Below, piece by piece: positions 43,723 to 52,334 of a DNA stretch of 56,067 nucleotides. This stretch comes from Candidatus Gastranaerophilales bacterium (GTDB lineage Bacteria > Bacillota > Clostridia > Lachnospirales > Lachnospiraceae), in contig JAMPHU010000016.1 of assembly GCA_023663225.1 (NCBI GenBank), positions 1-56,067 on the forward strand, in the 5' to 3' direction. Made by a program: the position numbers and the translations under genes. The notes under the pieces were generated by a model. It did not search any database. It was not told where the DNA came from and worked only from the letters and a program-made list of their open reading frames with translations. Position 1 is the first letter of the stretch; every line of letters begins with the position of its first letter.

Positions 43723-44603
43723 TATAGTCCGGTCAGAGCGGTCAGGATCAGTTTATGGAACGTGTAATCGGCAATGGACAGGGGCGTTTTGCTGATGCAG
43801 CTATAGGTCTGCGCGATGCAGGACAAGCCGCCAAAAGGCAGCGCCAGCAGGGCATACAGCGGATAACTGCTCCCTATGAGCTTTAGTCCCCCGCTGATCT
43901 CCAGGAGGGGCGCTAGCAGTTTCGGCGGCGCGCCCAACAGAATATGGGGGAGCAGATTCAAGAGGTTAAATAAGATCATATACCCGCCCAGCATCAAAAT
44001 ACTCCTGCCGGAGGAGGCGATGGCTTCGTCCAGTTCCGTGAGAAGCGTCGCCTTTTGCGGACTCATCCCGCCGCTTGTCGCGCGGCGGACGCCAAGATCC
44101 CGATACTTGGTGTAGCGCAGCAGAATCCCATAGGCAAGGGGCAGTCCGTACATGCCCGCCAGATAGGGCAGGATCAGCCGCCTTTCCAACAAAGGCAGCA
44201 CAAAACTCAAAAAATAGACAGGGCCGATGTTGTTACAGAAAGCCAAAAGATATTCCGCTTCCCGCCTGGTGATCATGTCCCGCTCATAGAGATCCGCCAC
44301 TGTTTTCGCGCCCATGGGGAAACCGCATAGGAATCCGAGGATAATAGCGTAACACACATTGCGGGAAACGCGAAACAGGGGGCGCAGAAACGGATACAGC
44401 AAAGTGGTGAACCCCTCTGTCAAATGTAAACGTACCATGATGCCCGACAGGATCATAAACGGCAGGAGAGCGGGCACCATTTTTTCATACCACAGCGTCA
44501 GACCGGTGAGCGCATAGGCAAGACTGAGCTGGGAGTGAGTCAGGATACCATATGTAAGAACCAAAAATAACAGCGTGATCGCAAGTTTGGAGAGTTTTTT
44601 CAT
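43677..44603 (-). CDS. YlbJ-like sporulation integral membrane protein (Gate/nucleoside-recognition domain)
   Basis: 308 residues with about eight membrane helices. The segments MVPALLPFMILSGIMVRL, LGFLCGFPMGAKTVADLYER and FCNNIGPVYFLSFVLP follow the YlbJ/SpoIIM-era Gate-domain pattern found in spore formers; YlbJ is needed for cortex formation in Bacillus. It is transcribed toward the amidase gene, with a 46-base 3' overlap, so the two messages are complementary. The transported solute, if any, is unknown. Confidence 0.8.
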   Translation of the reverse strand: MKKLSKLAITLLFLVLTYGILTHSQLSLAYALTGLTLWYEKMVPALLPFMILSGIMVRLHLTEGFTTLLYPFLRPLFRVSRNVCYAIILGFLCGFPMGAKTVADLYERDMITRREAEYLLAFCNNIGPVYFLSFVLPLLERRLILPYLAGMYGLPLAYGILLRYTKYRDLGVRRATSGGMSPQKATLLTELDEAIASSGRSILMLGGYMILFNLLNLLPHILLGAPPKLLAPLLEISGGLKLIGSSYPLYALLALPFGGLSCIAQTYSCISKTPLSIADYTFHKLILTALTGLYYLIWWLSSPSSFLR

Positions 44604-44660
44604 ATTTTTATTGGATGGACAGTTATCTTATTTCATTTATATGTGTTCGAGGTTTAAAAA

Positions 44661-45359
44661 TTGCGGCTGGATAAATTTTTGTGCGAATTGAATAAGGGGA
44701 GCAGAAGTCAGGTAAAAGAGCTGATCCGTCTGGGGAATGTGACGGTGAATGGTCAAGTGGTTCGAAACGCCGCGTGTCAGATCAAGGAAGAGGAAGATGT
44801 CATGACGCTGTACGGCGAGACTCTGGTCTTTCAAAAATTTGTCTATTATATGCTGAACAAACCTTCCGGCGTGATCTCCGCCACAAAAGATCCCATTTCC
44901 CGAACGGTGTTGGATCTGTTGGGGCCGGATCTGAGAAAAGGGATGTTCCCGGTGGGACGATTGGACAAGGACACGGAGGGACTGCTTTTAATCACCAACG
45001 ACGGGGAACTCTCTCACAGACTTTTGTCCCCCAAAAGGCACGTGGACAAAGTATATCTGGCAGAGATCGCCGCGCCGCTCACAGAGGAGGATATCCGCGC
45101 CCTGGAACAGGGGGTGGACATCGGCGAAGAAACGCCCACCCTGCCCGCCAAGGTGGAAGTGTTGGAGGAAAGGCTGATAAAACTCATTCTCCATGAGGGA
45201 CAGTATCATCAGGTAAAACGGATGCTGACGGCGGTGGGAAATGAGGTGCGGACATTGAAGCGGGTGCGCTTCGGGAAACTCTCCCTGGATCTTTCGTTGG
45301 CTCCGGGAGCGCACAGGATACTCACAGACGAGGAGGTGGAGCTGCTTCGTGAATCATGA
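44661..45359 (+). CDS. 16S/23S rRNA pseudouridine synthase (RsuA/RluB family)
   Basis: 232 residues. N-terminal S4 RNA-binding domain (MRLDKFLCELNKGSRSQVKELI), then the catalytic motif GRLDKDTEGLLLITNDGEL with the essential Asp, and VEVLEERLIKLILHEGQYHQVKRM near the end. It isomerises a specific uridine in rRNA. The start is TTG 44661 with GAGG 8 bases upstream; no ATG fits. The stop overlaps the start region of the next gene by 11 bases. Confidence 0.9.
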   Translation: MRLDKFLCELNKGSRSQVKELIRLGNVTVNGQVVRNAACQIKEEEDVMTLYGETLVFQKFVYYMLNKPSGVISATKDPISRTVLDLLGPDLRKGMFPVGRLDKDTEGLLLITNDGELSHRLLSPKRHVDKVYLAEIAAPLTEEDIRALEQGVDIGEETPTLPAKVEVLEERLIKLILHEGQYHQVKRMLTAVGNEVRTLKRVRFGKLSLDLSLAPGAHRILTDEEVELLRES

Positions 45360-48027
45360 GATGTTACAGGGAATTGAGGCGGTAATTTTTGATCTGGACG
45401 GCTCGCTGGTGGACTCCATGTGGCTGTGGCATGACATCGACGTGGAATATCTGGGGCGTTTTGGTATCCCCATGCCCCCCAATTTGCAGGCATGTATCGA
45501 GGGCATGAGCTTTCAGGAGACGGCAGTCTATTTTAAGGAACGCTTCGCCCTCCCCCTTTCCCTGGAGGAAATCAAGGCGGACTGGAACCGGATGGCATGG
45601 GATAAATATGAAAAGGAAGTCCCTCTCAAAGCGGGCATCCCCGAATTTTTGAAGGGATGTGAAAGGCAGGGCATCAAGCTGGGCATCGCAACCAGCAATT
45701 CCAGAGAACTGGTGGAGAATATCCTGAGCGTACATAATCTGCGCGGACTTTTTTCCTGCATTATGACGGGAAGCGAGATTCATCGGGGCAAACCCGCGCC
45801 GGACATTTATCTGGCGGTGGCAGAGTCTCTCCATGTGCCGCCCAAAAATTGCCTGGTTTTTGAGGATATCGTGCCGGGGATTCAGGCGGGCAAAGCGGCC
45901 GGTATGCGGGTCTGCGCGGTGGAGGACGCCTACTCTTTGTCCGATCGGGCGCGGAAGGAAGCGCTCGCCGACTACTATATCACAGACTATCACGGACTGT
46001 TTGGACAATTTTTGCCGCTCTCAAGGGCGGATATGGAGGAGCGGGACTGGGAGGCGGTCGATTTTGCCTATGTGATTGGAGATGCCTATGTAGATCATCC
46101 GTCTTTCGGGAGCGCCATTATCAGCCGTGTGTTGGAAGCGAAGGGTTATCGGGTGGGCATCATCGCCCAACCCGACTGGCGGGACGAGGAGAGTATCAAC
46201 CTGTACGGCAGGCCAAAGCTTGGTTTTCTGATATCCGGCGGAAATATGGATAGCTGTGTCAATCACTACACCGTCTCCAAAAAGAGGCGCGCCACGGACG
46301 CCTACACCCCCGGCGGCCGGATCGGGAAACGGCCTGATTACGCGACTGTAGTGTACGGCAATCTGATCCGCAAAAAATATCCGGATGTGCCCATTATCAT
46401 CGGCGGCATTGAGGCAAGTCTCAGAAGATTGGCGCACTATGACTATTGGACGGACAGCTTCAAGCGCTCCATCCTCTTGGACAGTCAGGCGGATCTGATC
46501 TCTTATGGGATGGGAGAGCGTTCCATCGTGGAGATCGCGGAAGCTTTGGAGAGCGGTATCTCGGTGCGGGATATCACCTTCATCTCGGGAACCGTCTTTC
46601 GGACAAAAGATCTCTCCGGCGTCTATGACGGGATCACGCTGCCTTCTTACGAGGAGATGAGAGCGGACAAGACTCGTTATGCGGACAGTTTTGCCGTGCA
46701 ATATCAAAACACAGATTCCCACACCGGACGTCCCTTGATCGAGGCGTACCCCAACGACATGTATGTGGTGCAAAATCCGCCCCAACCGCCCCTCTCCACA
46801 GCGGAGATGGATGCGCTTTACGATCTGCCTTATATGCGGGATTACCATCCCTCATACAAAGAACAGGGCGGTATCCCTGCGATCTCGGAGATCAAATTTT
46901 CCCTGGTGAGCAACAGAGGATGCTTTGGAGGCTGTAGTTTTTGCGCCCTCACCTTTCATCAGGGCCGAACGGTTCAGGCAAGAAGCCATGAATCCATTTT
47001 GCGGGAGGCCGATCTGATACGGAAAGATCCGGATTTCAAGGGATATATCCACGATGTAGGCGGCCCCACGGCCAATTTCCGCCAACCTTCCTGTGAAAAG
47101 CAACTGAAGCAGGGCGTGTGTCAAAACAGACAGTGCCTTTTTCCAAAAGTCTGTCCCAATCTGCGGGCGGATCACTCGGACTATTTGGCTCTTTTGCGCA
47201 AACTGCGGGCGCTTCCCGGCGTCAAAAAAGTCTTTGTGCGCTCCGGCATCCGTTTTGATTATCTGCTGGCGGACAAGGACGACACATTTTTTCGCGAGCT
47301 GGTGAAACATCACATAAGCGGACAGTTGAAGGTGGCTCCGGAACACGTCTCCGACGCAGTGTTAAAGCGCATGGGAAAGCCGGAAAACGCCGTATATGAA
47401 CGTTTTGTGGCAAAATACCGCCACTTCAATCAAACGCTCCACAAAGATCAATTTCTGGTGCCTTACCTGATGTCCTCCCATCCGGGATCTACCCTGAAAG
47501 AGGCTGTGGAGCTTGCTGAATATCTGCGTGATCTGGGATATATGCCGGAACAGGTTCAGGATTTTTATCCGACGCCCTCCACGCTGTCCACCGTCATGTA
47601 TTACACAGGGATCGACCCGCGGGACGGCAGCAAAGTCTATGTGTGCCGCAATCCCCATGAGAAGGCCATGCAGAGAGCGCTGATCCAATACCGCGATCCC
47701 AAAAACTATGAGTTGGTGCGGGAGGCGCTGATCAAGGCAGGCCGGACTGATCTCATCGGATTTGACAAAAAATGCCTGATCCGGCCGAGGCAGGGCGAGG
47801 GAAGTAGCAAGGACATAAGAAGTGCGAAAGACAAAGAAAATGCCAAATACAAGGGAAATACCAAAGACAACGAAAGTACAAAAGGCAAGAGAAGTACAAG
47901 AGACAGAAGCAATATCAACAACATGAGGGGTACGAGAGACGTACAAAATACACAAGAGAAGCGGCATGAGAGAAGTGCGAAAAAGACGATTCGGAATATT
48001 CACAAGAAGAAAGGGGATACAAAATGA
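45349..48027 (+). CDS. Fusion: HAD-family phosphatase + YgiQ-family radical SAM protein
   Basis: 892 residues in one uninterrupted frame. Residues 1-220 are a HAD hydrolase of the beta-phosphoglucomutase type (IFDLDGSLVDSMW with the nucleophile Asp; LGIATSNSRELVEN; GKPAPDIYL; VFEDIVPGIQAGKAAGM). At about 224 it runs straight into FLPLSRADMEERDWEAVDFA, the normal beginning of YgiQ (UPF0313). YgiQ continues with GDAYVDHPSFG, the radical SAM cluster Cys525-x3-Cys529-x2-Cys532 and LKVAPEHVSD. After IRPRQGEGSSKD (about 830) there is a 65-residue polar tail of degenerate KD/ST/NK repeats. Starts at GTG 45349, overlapping the upstream gene. Two functions in one chain; the link between them is unknown. 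Confidence 0.9.
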   Translation: MNHEMLQGIEAVIFDLDGSLVDSMWLWHDIDVEYLGRFGIPMPPNLQACIEGMSFQETAVYFKERFALPLSLEEIKADWNRMAWDKYEKEVPLKAGIPEFLKGCERQGIKLGIATSNSRELVENILSVHNLRGLFSCIMTGSEIHRGKPAPDIYLAVAESLHVPPKNCLVFEDIVPGIQAGKAAGMRVCAVEDAYSLSDRARKEALADYYITDYHGLFGQFLPLSRADMEERDWEAVDFAYVIGDAYVDHPSFGSAIISRVLEAKGYRVGIIAQPDWRDEESINLYGRPKLGFLISGGNMDSCVNHYTVSKKRRATDAYTPGGRIGKRPDYATVVYGNLIRKKYPDVPIIIGGIEASLRRLAHYDYWTDSFKRSILLDSQADLISYGMGERSIVEIAEALESGISVRDITFISGTVFRTKDLSGVYDGITLPSYEEMRADKTRYADSFAVQYQNTDSHTGRPLIEAYPNDMYVVQNPPQPPLSTAEMDALYDLPYMRDYHPSYKEQGGIPAISEIKFSLVSNRGCFGGCSFCALTFHQGRTVQARSHESILREADLIRKDPDFKGYIHDVGGPTANFRQPSCEKQLKQGVCQNRQCLFPKVCPNLRADHSDYLALLRKLRALPGVKKVFVRSGIRFDYLLADKDDTFFRELVKHHISGQLKVAPEHVSDAVLKRMGKPENAVYERFVAKYRHFNQTLHKDQFLVPYLMSSHPGSTLKEAVELAEYLRDLGYMPEQVQDFYPTPSTLSTVMYYTGIDPRDGSKVYVCRNPHEKAMQRALIQYRDPKNYELVREALIKAGRTDLIGFDKKCLIRPRQGEGSSKDIRSAKDKENAKYKGNTKDNESTKGKRSTRDRSNINNMRGTRDVQNTQEKRHERSAKKTIRNIHKKKGDTK

Positions 48028-48797
48028 ATGTGATCGTTCTCACAGGGGCATCCTCCGGCATCGGAATGGAATTTGTCCTGCAGATGGATGCGTTTTTTTC
48101 AAATGTGGATGAGTTCTGGCTGGTCGCCAGAAACCGCGGCAAATTGGAAGAACTTACAAAGGTTCTGTGTCACCGCGCAAGAGTGTTTGCCATGGATATC
48201 ACCAGGGAAGGGCAGTTGGAGCGATTGGAGGACGCCCTGACCGAAAAGGGCGCCGTCGTGCGGATGTTGATCAACTGCGCCGGTTACGGCCTGATGGGAG
48301 AGTTTGCCAGACAAGACCTGGAACAGGAGACGGGAATGATCCGCTTAAACTGCGAAGCGCTCACCTCCCTGACCCACCGTATGCTGCCTTTTATGAGGCG
48401 GGGCAGCCGCATTATCCAACTGGCCTCCAGCGCCGCCTTTCTGCCGCAGCCACATTTTGCGGTCTACGCCGCCACCAAATCCTATGTGCTGAGCTTTTCC
48501 AGGGCGTTGGGAGAGGAGTTGAAGAGCAAAGGCATCTATGTGACCAGCGTTTGTCCGGGCCCTGTGGACACGCCCTTTTTTGAGATCGCGGAGCGCGGCG
48601 GTTCCACGTTGAAGCTCAAAAAATACACCATGGTACAGGCCGACAGAGTCGTCAGACAAGCTCTCAAAGATTCCAAGCGCAGACGTTCGCTTTCCGTATG
48701 CAGCCTGCCCATACAGGGTTTTGGCGTGATGAGTAAACTCCTTCCCCATGAGTGGATCTTAAAGGTCATGGCGGCCATGCAGGCCATGCACTTGTAA
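48024..48797 (+). CDS. Short-chain dehydrogenase/reductase
   Basis: 257 residues. NAD(P)-binding TGASSGIGMEFVLQ, NCAGYG, Ser in QLASSAAFLP and the catalytic pair YAATKSYVLSFSRALGEEL (YxxxK). Classical SDR length. Substrate unknown. Its ATG overlaps the fusion gene by 4 bases (ATGA), so it is translationally coupled. Confidence 0.92.
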   Translation: MNVIVLTGASSGIGMEFVLQMDAFFSNVDEFWLVARNRGKLEELTKVLCHRARVFAMDITREGQLERLEDALTEKGAVVRMLINCAGYGLMGEFARQDLEQETGMIRLNCEALTSLTHRMLPFMRRGSRIIQLASSAAFLPQPHFAVYAATKSYVLSFSRALGEELKSKGIYVTSVCPGPVDTPFFEIAERGGSTLKLKKYTMVQADRVVRQALKDSKRRRSLSVCSLPIQGFGVMSKLLPHEWILKVMAAMQAMHL

Positions 48798-48872
48798 GGT
48801 GCCTGTCAAGGCCTGAGCTGCAGTCAACAAACCCCTGCAAGCAGCACCTCGCGAGTCAATTTATTGGTTTTA

Positions 48873-48911
48873 TGCTCGTGTAAGCGCGGTACTTGGCACA
48901 TTGCACGCTGA
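48873..48911. repeat. Dispersed repeat, copy 2 (degenerate)
   Basis: TGCTCGTGTAAGCGCGGTAC and the following bases match 30616-30654 at 30 of 39 positions. The flanking arms seen in copy 1 are not preserved here. The rest of the gap 48798-48970 shows no other clear signal. Confidence 0.5.
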
Positions 48912-48970
48912 AAGTCAATGAGAAGAAAGAAAACAGGAGAAAGGCCGCCGCATGGCGGAACGTGAAAACA

Positions 48971-49555
48971 ATGCATCTGACAAGAATTTTTTCCGGTGAA
49001 AAATATAAAGGTAGCAAGGGATATCTGAACACGCAGAAGAAGTATGAACTGTTCCGCACGCTGCTTTACTTTGCCATTTCTTTCAGTCTGTTTGCAGCGG
49101 GATGGATCACCACGGGAGACCGGCTAAATCTATTGACTGTGGTAGCTGTGTTGGGATGTCTGCCCGCCAGCAAAAGCGCCGTCGAAACGATTATGTTCTT
49201 CCGATTTCACAGTTGTGACGAGCGGACGGCAGATCAGATCGATCGCCACACAAAGGGCCTTGCCTCACTGTATGACATGGTGTTTACCTCCTATACCAAA
49301 AATTATCGTGTGGATCACATGACAGTGAAGGGCAATACCATATGCGGATTCAGCTCCCAAAAAAACTTTGAGGAACAGGAATTTTCCAAACATATTGACG
49401 GGATCTTGAAGGCGGAAAATTATAAGGATACTACTATAAAAATCTTTACCGATCTGGGAAAATATATGGATCGGTTAAAACAATTACAAGCGTTGGATGC
49501 CGACGATCAGAACACAGAAGGGATCATCGGCGTTTTAAAGAGCGTTGCGCTCTGA
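48971..49555 (+). CDS. Conserved hypothetical membrane protein
   Basis: 194 residues. MHLTRIFSGEKYKGSKGYL start, two membrane segments (about 27-45 LYFAISFSLFAAGWI and 50-70 LLTVVAVLGCLPASKSAV), then a soluble C-terminal domain with MVFTSYTKNYRVDHM and FTDLGKYMDRL. I recall similar proteins only as hypothetical in Lachnospiraceae. Upstream in-frame starts (48893, GTG 48962) exist without clear ribosome sites, so the start is uncertain. It precedes a pseudouridine synthase gene by 60 bases. Confidence 0.7.
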   Translation: MHLTRIFSGEKYKGSKGYLNTQKKYELFRTLLYFAISFSLFAAGWITTGDRLNLLTVVAVLGCLPASKSAVETIMFFRFHSCDERTADQIDRHTKGLASLYDMVFTSYTKNYRVDHMTVKGNTICGFSSQKNFEEQEFSKHIDGILKAENYKDTTIKIFTDLGKYMDRLKQLQALDADDQNTEGIIGVLKSVAL

Positions 49556-49615
49556 AAAAAATGGTTTGCACTCATGCCAAGAGAGCATTTATGAAGGCAT
49601 AGGGAGGTTTTTCGT

Positions 49616-50614
49616 ATGCAGACAGTAACCATAAGGAGGAATCAGGCTGGGCAGCGATTGGACAAGTTTCTGCACCGATATCTGCCCCAGGCGGGAAGTA
49701 ATTTCTTATACAAAATGCTGCGCAAAAAGAATATCACCTTAAACGGCAAAAAGGCGGAGGGCAAGGAGCTCCTTGCCGAGGGCGATGTGGTGACCTGCTT
49801 TTTTTCGGATGAGACCTATGCCAAATTCTCCGGCACAACCGGTCAAAACACGGACAGTCCTTCACTTGCGGCATCCAGAGACGCCTACAGGCAGATCAAA
49901 GGGGTAACAATTCTTTATGAGGATGCGGATATCCTGATTTTGAACAAGCCTGTGGGCGTTTTATGCCAAAAAGCGCAAAAAGACGATCAAGCACTGAATC
50001 AATGGCTGACGGGTTATCTATTAGAACAGGCCGAAGCCACAGGCGCGGATCCAGCCGATTTCAATTCCGGTCTGTGCAACCGATTAGACCGCAATACCAG
50101 CGGCATTGTTTTGTGCGGAAAAACGCTTCCGGGCACGCAGCTCTTAAATCAAATCAGCAAAGAGCAGCGCATCCGAAAGTTTTATCGGACAATCTGTGTC
50201 GGAGAACTTGCAGAAGATATGTTATTGAAAGGTTTCTGGACAAAGGATGAAGCCAACAACCAAGTCACCATTTCCCCAAAAGCTCTGCCGGATGGCCAAC
50301 CCGTGCAGACAGGCGTCCATGTGTTGAAAACAGCAAGGGGATTCAGCCTGTTGGAAGTGAAGCTTTTTACAGGGAAAACCCATCAGATTCGCGCACATTT
50401 GGCAAGTATTCATCATCCTGTCATCGGTGACCGCAAATATGGCGATCAAACGATAAACAAACGTTTCCAAAAAGAACTAGGCTTGAACCATCAGCTATTG
50501 CACGCCTATCGGGTGGAGTTTCCCGAGGAGTTGTTTTTGCAGATGCACCCCGCCAGCGTGACCGCCCCCTGCACGGAACTGTTTCAGAAAGTAGAAGCTT
50601 GCATTTTCTGTTGA
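49616..50614 (+). CDS. RluA-family 23S rRNA pseudouridine synthase
   Basis: 332 residues. S4 domain at the start (GQRLDKFLHRYLPQAGSNFLYKMLRKKNITLNG), then ILNKPVGVLCQ, the catalytic CNRLDRNTSGIVLCGKT with its Asp, and LFTGKTHQIRAHLASIHHPVIGDRKYG. It isomerises uridines in large-subunit rRNA, RluC/RluD-like. Complete length. The 33-bp repeat array begins 10 bases after its stop. Confidence 0.92.
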   Translation: MQTVTIRRNQAGQRLDKFLHRYLPQAGSNFLYKMLRKKNITLNGKKAEGKELLAEGDVVTCFFSDETYAKFSGTTGQNTDSPSLAASRDAYRQIKGVTILYEDADILILNKPVGVLCQKAQKDDQALNQWLTGYLLEQAEATGADPADFNSGLCNRLDRNTSGIVLCGKTLPGTQLLNQISKEQRIRKFYRTICVGELAEDMLLKGFWTKDEANNQVTISPKALPDGQPVQTGVHVLKTARGFSLLEVKLFTGKTHQIRAHLASIHHPVIGDRKYGDQTINKRFQKELGLNHQLLHAYRVEFPEELFLQMHPASVTAPCTELFQKVEACIFC

Positions 50615-50623
50615 CCAATGTTA

Positions 50624-50755
50624 AAATATACTTTGACAACAGTCAGGGAGTTATTAAAGTATACTTTGATAACAGCATGGCAGTTGTTGAAGTATACTTT
50701 AATAACAGTCAAGAAGATATTCAAGTATACTTTAGTAACAGTCAGGAAATAATAT
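50624..50755. repeat. Four exact-period 33-bp tandem repeats upstream of an AAA ATPase gene
   Basis: Units 50624-50656, 50657-50689, 50690-50722 and 50723-50755. Each has TATACTTT; units 2-4 have the palindrome AAGTATACTT, followed by TAACAG or a variant and a less conserved end. The period is exactly 33 bases throughout. Both forward frames examined are open. One gives a 44-residue peptide (50618-50752) of four 11-residue units beginning KYTL, but it has no ribosome site. The array fills the gap between the pseudouridine synthase and ATPase genes, and may be a repeated binding site for a regulator. Confidence 0.85.
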
Positions 50756-50779
50756 TCCTATGCTGTGGGAGGTTGTTTT

Positions 50780-52240
50780 ATGGCTATAGTAAGCGAAGAA
50801 CAGATCATTAAAGTATTGCGTCAGTATAATCCGTGGTGGCGAAATCCATCTGCGATCAAAGAAGAAAGCAAACCCCAGAAACGCCTTGCCTACCATGAAG
50901 CACTCAAGATCATAAAGCACAAAACCGTCAGACGATTTGCCGTGTTGTCGGGCGCCAGGCGCATTGGCAAAACAACGATCTTGTATCAAATGATAGACAC
51001 TTTGATGGAGGAAGGAATCTCACCCAAAAATATCTTATATGTTTCTTTTGACAATCCGCTCATAAAGCTGGTCAATGTGGATACGGTTCTTTCCATCTAT
51101 GAATCTCTTTATCCGTTGGAGGGAACAAAATATCTCTTCTTGGATGAAGTGCAATATATGGAACAGTGGGAGCTTTGGATGAAGGTCATTTATGACAGCA
51201 GAAAAGACATCTGTTTGACTGCCACGGGTTCTGCAAGTCCCATTATTGAAAAAGGTTCTGCGGACAGTGGAACAGGCCGATGGAGCGTTTTGAAAATTCC
51301 AACGCTTTCTTTCTATGAATATTGTAAATTGTTGCAGCTTGAGGAACCCGTTTTGCCCGAAAAACTGATGCTTACAGAACTGATCAACAAGCCAAAAAAC
51401 GAACTCCTTGACCTGTCCGACAATTTTACCCCCTTGCTGCAACATTTTAATCGCTATCTTTGCATCGGCGGTTTTCCGGAATTGGTACTGTCAGATGACG
51501 ATGTGTATTCGCAGAGAATGCTTCGCGAGGATGTGGTAGACAAAGTGATCAAGCGGGATGTTTTGACATTGTTCAATGTCCGCAGTCCTTTACTGATGGA
51601 AAAACTATTTTTATATCTGTGCATGAATTCCACAGAAATTTTCAGTGTAACTACCGCGGCAAAAGAGCTGGAAAAGATTTCTACAGCCACGATTGAAAAC
51701 TATCTGGAAGCACTGGAAATGTCTAATCTGATCTATCTGGCAAAACCAATGAATGTAGGCAGTAAAGGAGCCTTGAAGGGCAAACCTAAAATATTCATTG
51801 CTGATGCCGCAATACGCAATGCCGTTTTAATGATCGATGATGTGCTCTCAGATGAAAAAGAACTTGGTATCATGGCAGAAACCTGTGTCTATAAACATAT
51901 GATATCCTTTTATCAAGGCAATACCGCGCAGCTCGGCTATTTTAGGAAGGCAAAAGACAATCAGAAGGAAGTGGATATCGTTGTGGAGCTTCCCCGCGAA
52001 AAGATCCTATGTGAGATCAAATACCGAAATACTTCAAAGTTGTCGGCCACAGATGCGATCGTGGAGCTCTGTAAAGAGGAAGAAAATGGAGTTACCAATG
52101 CATTTTTGATCACAAAACAGCTAAGTGATATTGGGATTACGAAGCATGAAACAAAAATCCCTATTTTGAGAATACCCGCAATCATGTTTTTGTATCTCCT
52201 TGGCAAATTGGAAGCCGAAGGACAGAACGGGAAAATGTAA
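50780..52240 (+). CDS. AAA ATPase with C-terminal DUF4143 domain
   Basis: 486 residues. Walker A GARRIGKTT (58-66, Lys64), Walker B YLFLDEVQYM (Asp122-Glu123), sensor-like LTATGSASPI, and the C-terminal DUF4143 region with NYLEALEMSNLIYLAKP and KEVDIVVELPREKILCEIKY. The last motif resembles the D...ExK core of PD-(D/E)XK nucleases. Such ATPases are common, often horizontally transferred, and of uncertain function. GGGAGG lies 7 bases before ATG 50780. A four-unit repeat array sits directly upstream and could control it. Codon use is more A/T-rich than in core neighbours. Confidence 0.85.
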   Translation: MAIVSEEQIIKVLRQYNPWWRNPSAIKEESKPQKRLAYHEALKIIKHKTVRRFAVLSGARRIGKTTILYQMIDTLMEEGISPKNILYVSFDNPLIKLVNVDTVLSIYESLYPLEGTKYLFLDEVQYMEQWELWMKVIYDSRKDICLTATGSASPIIEKGSADSGTGRWSVLKIPTLSFYEYCKLLQLEEPVLPEKLMLTELINKPKNELLDLSDNFTPLLQHFNRYLCIGGFPELVLSDDDVYSQRMLREDVVDKVIKRDVLTLFNVRSPLLMEKLFLYLCMNSTEIFSVTTAAKELEKISTATIENYLEALEMSNLIYLAKPMNVGSKGALKGKPKIFIADAAIRNAVLMIDDVLSDEKELGIMAETCVYKHMISFYQGNTAQLGYFRKAKDNQKEVDIVVELPREKILCEIKYRNTSKLSATDAIVELCKEEENGVTNAFLITKQLSDIGITKHETKIPILRIPAIMFLYLLGKLEAEGQNGKM

Positions 52241-52241
52241 T

Positions 52242-52268
52242 ACAACTATTCGTTAAAGTTGTCTTTTG
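52242..52268 (+). terminator. Weak terminator after the ATPase gene
   Basis: ACAACT / AGTTGT 6-bp stem followed by CTTTT. Confidence 0.45.
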
Positions 52269-52334
52269 CGCATAGTTGGATGTCTCTCCCAACTGTTCCT
52301 AAAACATTAAAATTCTGACAAGGCGTTCTTAGAA

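Noticed and set aside
45990-46040. Frameshift or assembly join between the HAD and YgiQ parts
   Set aside because: The frame is continuous and the YgiQ start motif FLPLSRADM follows directly; nothing in the sequence suggests an error, so it is reported as a true fusion.
50624-50755. Possible CRISPR array
   Set aside because: The four 33-bp units abut without unique spacers and no cas genes are present; this is a tandem repeat.
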